Positions 41,375 through 50,077 of a stretch of DNA of 64,000 nt are shown piece after piece. The translations under genes and the position numbers were made by a program. Numbering within the stretch: the first letter of the stretch is position 1; each line of letters opens with the position of its first letter. The stretch spans positions 62,001-126,000 of the forward strand of contig UQYV01000002.1 of NCBI GenBank assembly GCA_900545245.1, read 5' to 3'. The DNA is from an uncultured Bacteroidales bacterium. GTDB taxonomy: Bacteria; Bacteroidota; Bacteroidia; Bacteroidales; UBA932. The notes under the pieces were generated by a model. It ran no database searches and was not told the DNA's origin. It saw nothing but the letters and a program-made list of their open reading frames with translations.

Positions 41375-43879
41375 CTATCTTTTATTCTTCCGTGCCGCTT
41401 TTTCGGCGATGCCGTATCCCCCGTTGCATTTAATTGAACGCTCGAACACGTCTGCCGGGACGTCGGTGAGTTTCAGAGACGCGGAAATATCTTCGACTGC
41501 CCTGGCTCCCCGCTCGGTGAAAACGCTTACCACACTGACTCCAAGGCGGTTATATGCATCAGGAAACAACCGTTCCACGCCCCAGAAATCCCCCAGACTG
41601 ATGTCCGCTCCGCTGCGTCCGTTCTTTGCGTGGCAGTTGTAGCACGAATCGCGAAGGTTTTTGTCTGCGAGAAAATCCTGCATGAACGGATTCTCAGAAT
41701 AAGGCTGCGAAAGTCTGTTTATACTGCCATCTGGCATAAGATAATCTATTGTCACATGATAGTCCTTCCACCCGGAGACGGATTTATCTCGGAAATTGAC
41801 GCCACAGACGGAAACGGCTCCAGAGGCGGCAATGCCGGCATCGACAAAGCTGCGCCAAGCCGCGGGAAGAGGCGCCCCATGACAAAGGATCTCGACAAGC
41901 AGCAGCTGTCCGCCGACAGATTCCGGACACGCCCCGTTCGCTGCGGATATATTATCTCGACCGATAAAGATCTTCAACGCACGCACCTGACAAGGGGTGC
42001 CGACGAACATCACGGAACGCCCAGAGGCAAGCATATCCCTGATTTTCAGGAAACATCCGCCAATGGACGACTGTACGTACTTGCTCCGCATCATTGCCGC
42101 AAGGCTTGCCCCATCTTCGGCAAAGGCATGATGCACGCCACGGAAATCCTCATCCCAAACAGCTGCGCAGACAGTTCCTCCCCCACGGATAAAGTTCCCT
42201 GCAAGCGCATTAAACACCCCGCCTGAGGAACTCTGCCGCAAGATTTCGCCATCCCTGTTGGTTGCGGCATACACCCTTAAAGGACGGTTTGCGAAAGAGT
42301 CGAGACCATGACCAATGTTTTTATTAGGCGACAGACGCGCCTTGACTGCAACAATGATGGACTTTCGCTCACCGGACGTGCATCCACGGAGCCATGCGGC
42401 AAGCACAGCCGAACACATGGCGAGCAGCACAACGAGAAGCGGATGCAGATGCAGTCCGAGCATGCCTGGAAGCATAATCGGCACACAGGCATAGGCAGTG
42501 ACGGCGATGGCGCAGAGCCAAACATCACGCAGCCAGAGGCCGACGTCCAGGCCGACCATTTCACGAAGCAGAAACAGCCTTGCGAACATCGCTGCCTGAG
42601 AAAGCACAATCGCGACCACCACAACCCACTCAACTCCAAGGCCATATGCGAGCAAGGCCCATGAAACAGGAATGTTGAGTAACAGAATTCCCCCCACAAT
42701 CAGCTGGTATCTTTTTATGTTTCCTGTTGCCAGTTGCATTGTAATCAAAGAGTTGGAGAGAGAGTCGCTCAAAACCAGCACCAGCAGCAGACGGACAAAC
42801 ACCGGAGCATATTCCGGAATCTCCTTCAGCCACAGTCCCAACAGCCAGGGCGTCTCAAAAATGAGCGGAAGGGCGAAAAAGAGTATCAGGAAATATGAGA
42901 ATTTCGATGACTTTCGCACGAGGCGATGCATGTAGTCGAACTCTCCGGAAGCGTATGACTTAGTTATCTGCGGATTTACCGCCGTCATGAAATTGGTGAC
43001 GAAGCCCTGCACGGCATTGCTGAGCTGCATGGCGATGCCACGACCTGCATTGACAGCCGGGCTCGGAGAATAGAGATTTATGAGAATGTTGCCCCCTTGG
43101 TCCTTGAGCACGCCGGCACTCACACCGATGAAGTTCCACCCTGCGAAGCTGAACATTTCCTTGAGTATGGACGCATCCGTCCCGAAAAGTCCCTGCCGCA
43201 TCCTGAATGTCTGCCCCTCAATCCGCTTTCTCCGACATTCATCAAAATGCCTCCGGCAGTAGATGGCATACGCGCTCCGCACGCACAGCGCCACAACGCA
43301 CATGAGCAGGGCATACCAGACCATCCGGTCAATCGGAGAGACCGCCAGCAGCAGCGCAACTCCGAGCTTCGCGAATCCTTCGAGCAGCCCGACTGCAGCG
43401 AATGCCCCCATACTTTCGTGGGCGATGATTGTCGCATTGTAGGGTACACTCAACAGATTTATCACAAAAGTTATGAGCGAGAACTGAAGGACAATCTGGG
43501 CAGCCGCGATCCTCTCCGGAGGAATCGTCATCTTCTCGCCAATGAACCAGAGCCCCAACGGCTCACCGACAGCCACGACAATCAGCGCCAAAACAATCTG
43601 AACAAATACAGCGCAACGGAAAATTGCGCCCAAGCGGGAGCCTCCCCTGCCGAGTTCAAAGGTGATGAAACGGGATATTGCGGAAGAAAGCGCCCCGGAG
43701 ATTATCGAAAACATGGCAACGACGCCACCGACGACGTTATATATGCCATAGTCGCTTTCTCCGAGAGCCCCGAGCACGACACGGGAAGTGTACAGCCCCA
43801 CAAGCAGCAGGACTGCCATCCTCACATAGAGAAGCAGAGTGTTTTTTGCTATCTTTTTTGCGCCATTAGAGTAATCCAT
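41375..43879 (-). CDS. Fusion of a Wzx-like polysaccharide flippase with an FrhB-like domain
   Basis: The 834-residue frame is continuous. Residues about 1-515 are a polytopic Wzx/PST flippase (KKIAKNTLLLYVRMAVLLLVGL, SRVVLGALGESDYGIYNVVGG) that would flip lipid-linked sugar units. From about 533 it is a coenzyme F420 hydrogenase/dehydrogenase beta-subunit domain: QSSSGGVFNAL (549-559), FVGTPCQVRAL (625-635), CHGAPLP (667) and CYNCHAKNGRSGADISLGDFWG (746-767). The usual N-terminal two-cluster ferredoxin part of FrhB-type proteins is missing; the flippase takes its place. ATG 43879 is preferred over 43915. The next gene is the pyruvyl transferase that typically partners FrhB proteins. Confidence 0.8.
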   Translation of the reverse strand: MDYSNGAKKIAKNTLLLYVRMAVLLLVGLYTSRVVLGALGESDYGIYNVVGGVVAMFSIISGALSSAISRFITFELGRGGSRLGAIFRCAVFVQIVLALIVVAVGEPLGLWFIGEKMTIPPERIAAAQIVLQFSLITFVINLLSVPYNATIIAHESMGAFAAVGLLEGFAKLGVALLLAVSPIDRMVWYALLMCVVALCVRSAYAIYCRRHFDECRRKRIEGQTFRMRQGLFGTDASILKEMFSFAGWNFIGVSAGVLKDQGGNILINLYSPSPAVNAGRGIAMQLSNAVQGFVTNFMTAVNPQITKSYASGEFDYMHRLVRKSSKFSYFLILFFALPLIFETPWLLGLWLKEIPEYAPVFVRLLLVLVLSDSLSNSLITMQLATGNIKRYQLIVGGILLLNIPVSWALLAYGLGVEWVVVVAIVLSQAAMFARLFLLREMVGLDVGLWLRDVWLCAIAVTAYACVPIMLPGMLGLHLHPLLVVLLAMCSAVLAAWLRGCTSGERKSIIVAVKARLSPNKNIGHGLDSFANRPLRVYAATNRDGEILRQSSSGGVFNALAGNFIRGGGTVCAAVWDEDFRGVHHAFAEDGASLAAMMRSKYVQSSIGGCFLKIRDMLASGRSVMFVGTPCQVRALKIFIGRDNISAANGACPESVGGQLLLVEILCHGAPLPAAWRSFVDAGIAASGAVSVCGVNFRDKSVSGWKDYHVTIDYLMPDGSINRLSQPYSENPFMQDFLADKNLRDSCYNCHAKNGRSGADISLGDFWGVERLFPDAYNRLGVSVVSVFTERGARAVEDISASLKLTDVPADVFERSIKCNGGYGIAEKAARKNKR

Positions 43880-43915
43880 CCGTATCGTGCACATCCGTCC
43901 GTTCGGGGCGGACAA

Positions 43916-44033
43916 TTAACTTGCTAAGATACGATAAAGTTTTCTATGCGCAAGCGAGTGGACGAAGTTTATGGCATTTTGCCCTACGATTGGAAAATAT
44001 AGAGAATTTATCGTTGAAAAACATTCATTTATT
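43916..44033. other. Intergenic stretch between the flippase fusion and the Dabb gene
   Basis: No gene is seen. On the minus strand TATCTTAG at 43923-43930 is a weak -7-like element for the flippase fusion gene, and a GTCCG/CGGAC short hairpin lies in its leader (43895-43914). Confidence 0.3.
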
Positions 44034-44064
44034 TTTGTCATCTGCATTTTTATTCATAACTTTA
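44034..44064 (+). promoter_or_regulatory. Promoter of the Dabb gene
   Basis: TTTG (44034-44037), 19-base spacer, TAACTTTA (44057-44064), one base off TAnnTTTG. Confidence 0.6.
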
Positions 44065-44132
44065 TGGACGTCAAAAAGCGGCGCGGATACGCCGTGAACA
44101 TATAATTGAAAACACTTCAATATTATAATGCT

Positions 44133-44432
44133 ATGGTCAGACATACAATAATGTGGAAGTTCAAGCCATCAGATGGAAGAACTCCAAAAGAAATTGCAGA
44201 AGACATCAAAGAACGCTATCAGGCTATCCTCGGGATTGTTCCAGGTCTGAAGAACGTTGAAGTCGGAGTGAACCGCAACGAGTCTGCGACATCCTACGAC
44301 GCCGTTCTTATCGAGGATTTCGACAACTGGGCAGATCTTGCAAGCTACAAGGCCGACCCGGTCCGCAACGAACTCAAGAAGTACATAGACTCTCATGTCG
44401 CTGCCAGAGCGAGGGTCGAATACGAGAGATAG
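44133..44432 (+). CDS. Dabb (stress-responsive alpha/beta barrel) family protein
   Basis: The 99-residue protein begins MVRHTIMWKFK, followed by ILGIVPGLKNVEVGVN, SYDAVLIEDFDNWADLASYKADPVRNELKKYI and HVAARARVEYE, the ferredoxin-like barrel typical of Dabb proteins, which dimerise. Function is unknown; plant homologues respond to stress. A frame with TTG at 44106 exists, but ATG 44133 gives the normal family start. A strong terminator follows. Confidence 0.88.
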   Translation: MVRHTIMWKFKPSDGRTPKEIAEDIKERYQAILGIVPGLKNVEVGVNRNESATSYDAVLIEDFDNWADLASYKADPVRNELKKYIDSHVAARARVEYER

Positions 44433-44458
44433 CCAACACAGACATATTTATATACGAC

Positions 44459-44487
44459 ATCCCGGGACTTCACACCCGGGATTTTTT
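44459..44487 (+). terminator. Intrinsic terminator of the Dabb gene
   Basis: ATCCCGGG (44459-44466) pairs with CCCGGGAT (44475-44482) around 8 bases, then TTTTT. Confidence 0.9.
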
Positions 44488-44576
44488 GTGTTCGTCAAGA
44501 TCCTATTCTATAAACTCTCTATGCTTTGATGTTCAGTGAGTTAAGACGGAAGCATGATAAAAAAACGAGAAAACTT

Positions 44577-44607
44577 ATTGTCGGTCAGAAAAATGTACAT
44601 AAATTTG
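44577..44607 (+). promoter_or_regulatory. Promoter of the small peptide-lipoprotein operon
   Basis: ATTG (44577-44580), 19-base spacer, TAAATTTG (44600-44607). Confidence 0.65.
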
Positions 44608-44641
44608 CGGCTTGGATTTGTACATAAATAACTATTAAAAG

Positions 44642-44779
44642 ATGAAGAAATCTTACATTTCTCCGCTTGTCTCAGAAATTGAGATGAGCGTCGAGTTGGG
44701 CTTCTGCCAGTCACCGGCAGGAGCGAACCTCGCTTTGGGGGACAGGTTCTATGACGATGTAGTCTCTGAAGAAAATTAG
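44642..44779 (+). CDS. Small protein of 45 residues upstream of a surface lipoprotein
   Basis: ATG AAG AAA through TAG encodes MKKSYISPLVSEIEMSVELG, then FCQSPAGANLALGDRFYDDVVSEEN. It has no signal peptide. Small proteins starting MKKxYxxP before surface-lipoprotein or fimbrillin genes are, from memory, frequent in Bacteroidales and unexplained. A consensus promoter lies 35 bases upstream and the next gene starts 36 bases downstream, so it is the first gene of that operon. It was found by eye; no function is claimed. Confidence 0.65.
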   Translation: MKKSYISPLVSEIEMSVELGFCQSPAGANLALGDRFYDDVVSEEN

Positions 44780-44815
44780 TGGTAGTGTCGTTAATCAGAT
44801 TAAACTTAAGAAAGT

Positions 44816-46297
44816 ATGAAAAAGCAATATATTGCAGCGTTTGCCTGCATTCTTGCAGCAGCGTGCAGCAAAGCTGAACTGAATGAAGTAGCTCCGGGAC
44901 CTTCCGGCGAGAGCATGACACTCACTCTTCCACAAACCAAAGTCGCTATTTCAGGAGATTCCTATCAATTTGAATTGGACGATGAAATCACAGCCATTGC
45001 ATCGAACGGCAGCCGGGCTACTCTGAAGCCGAATGCAGCCTCCAGTGGCGCTCACACGGCAACAAATTATTTCACAGGAACTTTCGACAAGCCTGTTACT
45101 GACGGAAGCACTATCAGTTTCTATTACAATGCAAAGTCAATTGCCGACAATGGCACAGCAACGTTTGAGCAGAATGGTGACCCTTGGCTCGTTTCTACAG
45201 GCAACAACTTCACAAGGACCGAAGACAGGCAGATTTCCGTGACTGCAACATTGGCTGCACCTGAGAATGTCCGTGCCATTGCAGTGATTTTTACTGGCAA
45301 TGAAGGTATTGAAAGCTTCGAATTCCATGCAAAAGACCAGAGCATTAAACTTGGGACATTCGACGGGACTTCTTTTTCCGGAAATTCAACTGTCTCACAG
45401 AATGTGCTCAATCATCAGTCCGAAGGCATTGAATTCATGCGTTCCAACATCGTCTATGTCCCGAAAGATATGGAAGGCGGATTCTGGATAAAGGCAGTTA
45501 AGGGGCAACAGGCTATGTACAAGAGCTATGCGACGAAAAATCCTATCGAAAACACAAAGGTTACAATCAGTAGTTTCGTTCCGGCGAAGGTTGACATTGA
45601 TGTGCAGATTTCTGGATTCGCGACGTCTTATAGCTACGCAAAGGGTATCGACGGGGTCGCACAGAGCATAGCCACCGCCAATAGCAAGTCAAATGACTGG
45701 ATGGACGAGGGCAAAGCAACTTATAAAATCAGCCGTGAAGGCATTCCGGCAGCCCTTCTCACTTTCGATTCGTTCAAGCTTACCGTTGATGGCAAGGAGT
45801 ACACCGGCGATGAGGCAACAAAAGCCATTTCTGTCGCAGCCGGAAACGGCCACACAACTTGGGGGCAGAAAGACATCGTCGCGACGGTGGTTTACAAGGA
45901 TTTGGACGACAATGAATATACTGGCACCCAGACCATTGTACGGCACATTACTGGGTTGCCGTATGCGGCAAATGGCGTAGATTTAAGTGGAACAAAAGAA
46001 TCTGAGAGTATTTCATTTTTATCTCCGTCAAACATTAGTATTTCCTTATCCCTAAATGATGTTACAGCAAGTTCTCTTTCACGTTGGCAGAAAGGACATC
46101 TTTATGTTAGTATTGGAGGAGTTGATTTAGGAATGCAAATTGAAGCTGGGAATACAAAGTTTGATAATGTTCATAAGGACAATATTACTTTAAATGGCTC
46201 TATTTCAACCGCAAACGGAAGTGTCGTTTTAACTCGAAAAACACCACTACCTGGGCCATATATAACAATATCCCAAGTAAACATATCATACAAATAA
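44816..46297 (+). CDS. Fimbrillin-like outer-surface lipoprotein with mosaic 3' end
   Basis: The 493-residue protein starts MKKQYIAAFACILAAAC with lipobox Cys17. The mature part is beta-rich; the segment KVAISGDSYQFELDDEITAIASNG and the repeats of short Thr/Ser strands recall fimbrillin-family (FimB/Mfa2-like) lipoproteins, but no diagnostic motif is seen. From about residue 390 (DNA 45,985-46,297) the base composition drops sharply in GC and codons shift to TTA, ATT and AGT, unlike the first 1.1 kb. The gene ends in a strong terminator. Confidence 0.65.
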   Translation: MKKQYIAAFACILAAACSKAELNEVAPGPSGESMTLTLPQTKVAISGDSYQFELDDEITAIASNGSRATLKPNAASSGAHTATNYFTGTFDKPVTDGSTISFYYNAKSIADNGTATFEQNGDPWLVSTGNNFTRTEDRQISVTATLAAPENVRAIAVIFTGNEGIESFEFHAKDQSIKLGTFDGTSFSGNSTVSQNVLNHQSEGIEFMRSNIVYVPKDMEGGFWIKAVKGQQAMYKSYATKNPIENTKVTISSFVPAKVDIDVQISGFATSYSYAKGIDGVAQSIATANSKSNDWMDEGKATYKISREGIPAALLTFDSFKLTVDGKEYTGDEATKAISVAAGNGHTTWGQKDIVATVVYKDLDDNEYTGTQTIVRHITGLPYAANGVDLSGTKESESISFLSPSNISISLSLNDVTASSLSRWQKGHLYVSIGGVDLGMQIEAGNTKFDNVHKDNITLNGSISTANGSVVLTRKTPLPGPYITISQVNISYK

Positions 46298-46311
46298 TCG
46301 GAGTAAAGCGC

Positions 46312-46338
46312 AGCGACGGCCAAACACCGTCGCTTTTT
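46312..46338 (+). terminator. Intrinsic terminator of the lipoprotein gene
   Basis: AGCGACGG (46312-46319) pairs with CCGTCGCT (46327-46334), followed by TTTT. Confidence 0.85.
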
Positions 46339-46378
46339 ATATCCCTCTCATCAAGACAGATAAAAAAATCCCTAATCT

Positions 46379-46408
46379 TTTGGTATTAAAAATAATTCCT
46401 TATCTTTG
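46379..46408 (+). promoter_or_regulatory. Promoter of the DUF4160/DUF2442 pair
   Basis: TTTG (46379-46382), 18-base spacer, TATCTTTG (46401-46408). Confidence 0.65.
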
Positions 46409-46422
46409 CGGCATAAAACATA

Positions 46423-46669
46423 ATGATTATGCCAGAGGTATTCAGATTTTTCGGATATTCATTTTTCTTCTATAGTCGTGAGCATGAGCCAATTCATATC
46501 CATATCGAAGGCAATGATGGCTACGCTATTTACGATTTAGAAGAGGATTCGTTTATCGAACGTGAACACAGTATAGAATAAAAAAGAACGACCTGAAAAA
46601 GATTGAAAGAATCATCTTTGAGAACAAGGAGCTAATTATAAAAAGTGGAAGGAGCACTTTGAAAAGTGA
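46423..46669 (+). pseudogene. Frameshifted DUF4160 toxin-like gene
   Basis: The first frame gives PEVFRFFGYSFFFYSREHEP then IHIHIEGNDGYAIYDLEEDS, a clear DUF4160 N-terminus, but stops at TAA 46579. Reading on in the next frame from 46584 gives KNDLKKIERIIFENKELIIK, the expected middle. A second shift near 46640 gives KWKEHFEK and a TGA at 46667-46669 that overlaps the next gene's ATG. Both breaks are at A-runs (46580-46585, 46640-46644) and each equals one lost base. Either the gene is dead or the assembly has two homopolymer errors. Confidence 0.75.
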
Positions 46670-47163
46670 TGGAAAAACTGCAGAACATATCATTTGATTC
46701 AAAATTCATTTATGCCGAAGATGAGAAGGGGCGCAAATTGAAACAGTCGCTTTTGTGGTATCCTGCTTTAGCAAAAGCCAGCAATGAGCAGCGCAGCAAC
46801 TATACCATCGGCTTCACCGGGTTTCATTGGCGTGACCTTGACGAAGACATATCCTTTGAGAGCTTCGAGTACGAAGACGCAGTCCCGTCAAGGCTTCAGG
46901 AGTTCTTTCTGATTCACAAGGAAATCAATGTGGCGGAGTTTGCCAAGCGCATTGGAATCAACGCCACCCTGCTGCGAAACTACATCAATGGCTTCAAAAA
47001 GCCATCAGCAGCCCGTGAGAAGGAAATAATCGAAGCAATACATAAACTTGGGCTGGAGTACTGTCTCTTCGCCACCGTTGATGGCTATGACGGTTCAGGG
47101 CAACACCCGATGAAACAATATCTCTCGGAACCGGAATCACCGAAATATGACAATCAGCAATAG
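46669..47163 (+). CDS. DUF2442 protein fused to an XRE-like helix-turn-helix (antitoxin-like)
   Basis: The 164-residue protein has an N-terminal DUF2442 domain (FIYAEDEKGRKLKQSLLWYP, FTGFHWRDLDEDISFESFEY) and a C-terminal HTH (INVAEFAKRIGINATLLRNYINGFKKPS). DUF4160-DUF2442 pairs are predicted toxin-antitoxin systems; the HTH would bind its own promoter. Its ATG overlaps the ancestral stop of the DUF4160 gene (TGATG), so the pair was translationally coupled. GTG 46666 directly before the ATG is a less likely start. The C-terminal 25 residues are unstructured. Confidence 0.8.
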   Translation: MEKLQNISFDSKFIYAEDEKGRKLKQSLLWYPALAKASNEQRSNYTIGFTGFHWRDLDEDISFESFEYEDAVPSRLQEFFLIHKEINVAEFAKRIGINATLLRNYINGFKKPSAAREKEIIEAIHKLGLEYCLFATVDGYDGSGQHPMKQYLSEPESPKYDNQQ

Positions 47164-47203
47164 CAGGGAACCTCTGATAACACCAACAATGTAAAGATTT
47201 GGT

Positions 47204-48838
47204 TCACAGCCGGAGTACAGAATCGCAGTAGTCGATGACGCGGCCGCGGTGGGTGATGAAAATCATCGTGCGGGTGTTCAGTTTTGCCGTTAGACGTTGA
47301 AGCAGGAGGTCTTCTGTGGCGTTATCGAGGGCGGAACTGAACTCATCAAGGAGGAGGATGCTGCCGGGACGCAGGAGGGCGCGTGCTATGGCGATACGTT
47401 GGGCCTGCCCCTCGGAAAGCCCGCCACCGGCTTCAAAGCATTGGGTGTCAAGACCAGACGGAAGCTCCATAACAAAATCTGCAGCAGCCGTGTAGAGGGC
47501 TTCTTTCATCTGGCTGTCCGTGGCGTGCGGGTCGCCCATTTGAAGATTTTCGCGAATTGTCCCGCTGAAAAGAGTGTTGCCCTGAGGGACATAGACAAGA
47601 TTGCAGCGGGTGGATTCCGATGCACGGACCTTTTCGTCAGCGGAATAAATGCTGACTGAACCCTTTGTCGGTGAGAGGAGCGAGAGCATCAGCTTTATCA
47701 ATGTGCTCTTACCTCTTCCGGTCGGTCCGACGATGGATGTCTTCGAGCCGGGGACAAAGTCAAAGGAGAAATTGGTGAATATGTCATCTACACCGTCAGA
47801 ATAGCGGAAAGAAAGATTCTCTACACTCACTCCGGCAGTGCCGCGGAGGAAGTGCTGCTCATCCGAACTCTCCAGCGGGAGCTTCTCTATTTCCTCAATG
47901 CGGTCGATAGAGGCGGTGCAGTGCATCAAGGTAGGCAGTTGCTCGCTCACCTGAACAAGCGGCCGCTGCACCTGCCCGACGAGTTGGAGAATTGCTGTGA
48001 GAGCACCATAAGTCACCACTCCCCCGGCGATGCCGTAAATTCCCCAAAGGAACGCGACGGCGTAGCCAATGGTGAAGGAGAACGCTATCAGAGTGCGCGC
48101 AATTACACTAAACTTGGCCCTACGCATATTTTTCTCATAATTGTCCACCTGCAGTTCCTCCAGGTCCTCGCTGCTCGCCTCTGTGTATTCAAGTATCTGA
48201 AGCAGCATGATGTGTTGGACAGATTCCTGAATGTGTGCCTCGACTTCGGAGTCGCTCTTGCGGATGTCGAGCGTTAGGTTACGGACACGGTACATAACAT
48301 AGCGCCCACCGAAGATTGCAATCGGAATTATAAGCACAAGAATCCACGCGAGCCTCGCATCAATTTGGAGGAGATAGACAAACGCGGCAAGGAACTGCAG
48401 CCCTGCCCAGAAAAGATTAGGAACAACGCAGCAGAACGTATTTGAGACCGTCGAGACGTCCACCTGCAGACGATTCAGCATGTCGCCGGTGTGGTATTTC
48501 CTCGAATACTCGTTCTTCAGATGAAGCAGGTCATCAAAAAGCCTAAGCCTTATCCGGTTGGCCATGCTCACGGAAATCTTGGACTGGTAATATGACTTGA
48601 CGGCCACAATCCCGGGACGAATCATAGACAGAGCGAGAAAGGCCGCAGCATAGACTGCAAGACCATATTTCTCGTCCGGAACGCCCTTGAAATGAAGTAT
48701 CGCTACATCCACAAGCCTCTTGCTGAGCCACACATAACCGAGTGCAAAGGCAACCATGAGAATTTGACACAGAAGAACAAGGGCATACGACCACCTGCAC
48801 TGCCTCACCTCATTGAAAAACCAGCGGATGTAGTTCAT
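47204..48838 (-). CDS. ABC transporter, fused membrane and ATPase domains (MsbA-like)
   Basis: The 544-residue half-transporter has six predicted helices (about 1-300) and an ATPase domain: Walker A VGPTGRGKST (about residue 368), signature LSEGQAQRIAIARALL, Walker B LLLDEFSSALD (Phe in place of the usual Ala/Pro), H-loop THRG. It acts as a homodimer exporter of a lipid or peptide. As last gene of the wza-wzc-cpsB operon it may export a capsule- or envelope-related lipid, but that rests on position alone. Confidence 0.88.
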   Translation of the reverse strand: MNYIRWFFNEVRQCRWSYALVLLCQILMVAFALGYVWLSKRLVDVAILHFKGVPDEKYGLAVYAAAFLALSMIRPGIVAVKSYYQSKISVSMANRIRLRLFDDLLHLKNEYSRKYHTGDMLNRLQVDVSTVSNTFCCVVPNLFWAGLQFLAAFVYLLQIDARLAWILVLIIPIAIFGGRYVMYRVRNLTLDIRKSDSEVEAHIQESVQHIMLLQILEYTEASSEDLEELQVDNYEKNMRRAKFSVIARTLIAFSFTIGYAVAFLWGIYGIAGGVVTYGALTAILQLVGQVQRPLVQVSEQLPTLMHCTASIDRIEEIEKLPLESSDEQHFLRGTAGVSVENLSFRYSDGVDDIFTNFSFDFVPGSKTSIVGPTGRGKSTLIKLMLSLLSPTKGSVSIYSADEKVRASESTRCNLVYVPQGNTLFSGTIRENLQMGDPHATDSQMKEALYTAAADFVMELPSGLDTQCFEAGGGLSEGQAQRIAIARALLRPGSILLLDEFSSALDNATEDLLLQRLTAKLNTRTMIFITHRGRVIDYCDSVLRL

Positions 48839-48865
48839 TATACGCGGGGATTATTGAGAAAACGA

Positions 48866-50065
48866 CTATTCCCGACGCCCGGGGTAAACTTTCAGAGCCT
48901 CGGCAAGCACCTTGAGTGCCATCTTGAGCTCGGACTTGCAGATGGTGTAGGAGATGCGGACTTCGTCGCGTCCACGTCCCTCGTCGGTGTAGAAACCCGA
49001 TGCCGGCGCGAGCATAACTGTCTGTCCCTCATAGCTAAAGTCGCTCAGAAGCCATGCGCAGAACCTGTCGCTGTCGTCAATCGGAAGCCGGGCCACCGTG
49101 TAGAACGCACCCATAGGAATCGGGGAATAAACTCCAGGAATACTGTTCAGCCCGTCAATCAGGCAGTTGCGTCGTTCGATGAATTCCTCGTAAGTGTGGA
49201 TGGCATAGTCACGCGGCGCGTCAAGCGAAGCCTCGGCGACAATCTGTCCGAGAAGAGGCGGCGAAAGACGTGCCTGGCAGAACTTCATCACGGCCTCGTG
49301 AACATTGCGGTTTTTGGTGATGAGGGCACCGATGCGTATTCCGCATTCGCTGTATCTTTTTGACACAGAATCGATAAGCACAACATTATCTTCAATCCCT
49401 TCAAGATGGAAAGCAGAGATGTACGGCGAACCTGTGTAGATGAACTCCCTGTAGACCTCGTCAGAGAAGAGGAAAAGGTTGTGCTTCTTCACAAGGTCGC
49501 GAATCTGATTCATCTCGCTGCGGGTGTAGAGGTAGCCGCTCGGATTGTTCGGGTTGCAGATGAGTATTCCTTTGGTGTGCCGGGTGACAAGTTTCTCGAT
49601 TTCATCGATATGTGGCAGCGCGAATCCCTCCTCTATCGTGGAGACAACAGGACGGATGACGGCTCCGGCGGAAACGGCGAACGCCATGTAGTTAGCGTAT
49701 GCCGGTTCCGGAACAATAATCTCATCTCCAGGATTGAGACAGGCGAGAAAGGCGAAGAGAACAGCTTCACTTCCTCCTGTCGTGATGATTATGTCATCTG
49801 CTGAGACCTTTATCTGATACTGGTCATAATAGCCGACAAGCTTTTCACGAAAAGAACGGAAACCATCGCTCGGGCTATACTCCAAAACCTTTCTGTCTAT
49901 GTGTTTGAGTGCATCGAGACCGACTGCCGGCGTCTCAATGTCCGGCTGCCCGATGTTCAGTTTGTAAATATGGACCCCCCTATTCATTGCGGCTTCCGCA
50001 AGCGGGAAGAGTTTTCTGATCGGTGACGACGGCATAAGTTCCGCCCTTTCTGAGATAGCTGGCAT
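48866..50065 (-). CDS. Pyridoxal-phosphate-dependent aminotransferase, class I (aspartate-type)
   Basis: The 399-residue enzyme has NIGQPDIETP, the PLP loop IITTGGSEAVLFAFL, ICNPNNPSGYLY, LFSDEVYREF with the Asp that contacts PLP N1, and the Schiff-base Lys in LIDSVSKRYSECGIRIG. RDEVRISYTI holds the Arg for substrate carboxylate. Aspartate or aromatic amino acids are likely substrates. It lies inside the capsule-export operon, 12 bases after cpsB, with no clear functional link. Confidence 0.9.
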   Translation of the reverse strand: MPAISERAELMPSSPIRKLFPLAEAAMNRGVHIYKLNIGQPDIETPAVGLDALKHIDRKVLEYSPSDGFRSFREKLVGYYDQYQIKVSADDIIITTGGSEAVLFAFLACLNPGDEIIVPEPAYANYMAFAVSAGAVIRPVVSTIEEGFALPHIDEIEKLVTRHTKGILICNPNNPSGYLYTRSEMNQIRDLVKKHNLFLFSDEVYREFIYTGSPYISAFHLEGIEDNVVLIDSVSKRYSECGIRIGALITKNRNVHEAVMKFCQARLSPPLLGQIVAEASLDAPRDYAIHTYEEFIERRNCLIDGLNSIPGVYSPIPMGAFYTVARLPIDDSDRFCAWLLSDFSYEGQTVMLAPASGFYTDEGRGRDEVRISYTICKSELKMALKVLAEALKVYPGRRE

Positions 50066-50077
50066 AACAATAAAGTT

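Noticed and set aside
43097..43927. 276-codon plus-strand open frame opposite the flippase
   Set aside because: Shadow of the flippase part; high His/Arg/Gln and no recognisable domain.
44541..44921. 126-codon minus-strand open frame
   Set aside because: Antisense to the 45-residue peptide gene and the lipoprotein signal peptide; it crosses a consensus plus-strand promoter.
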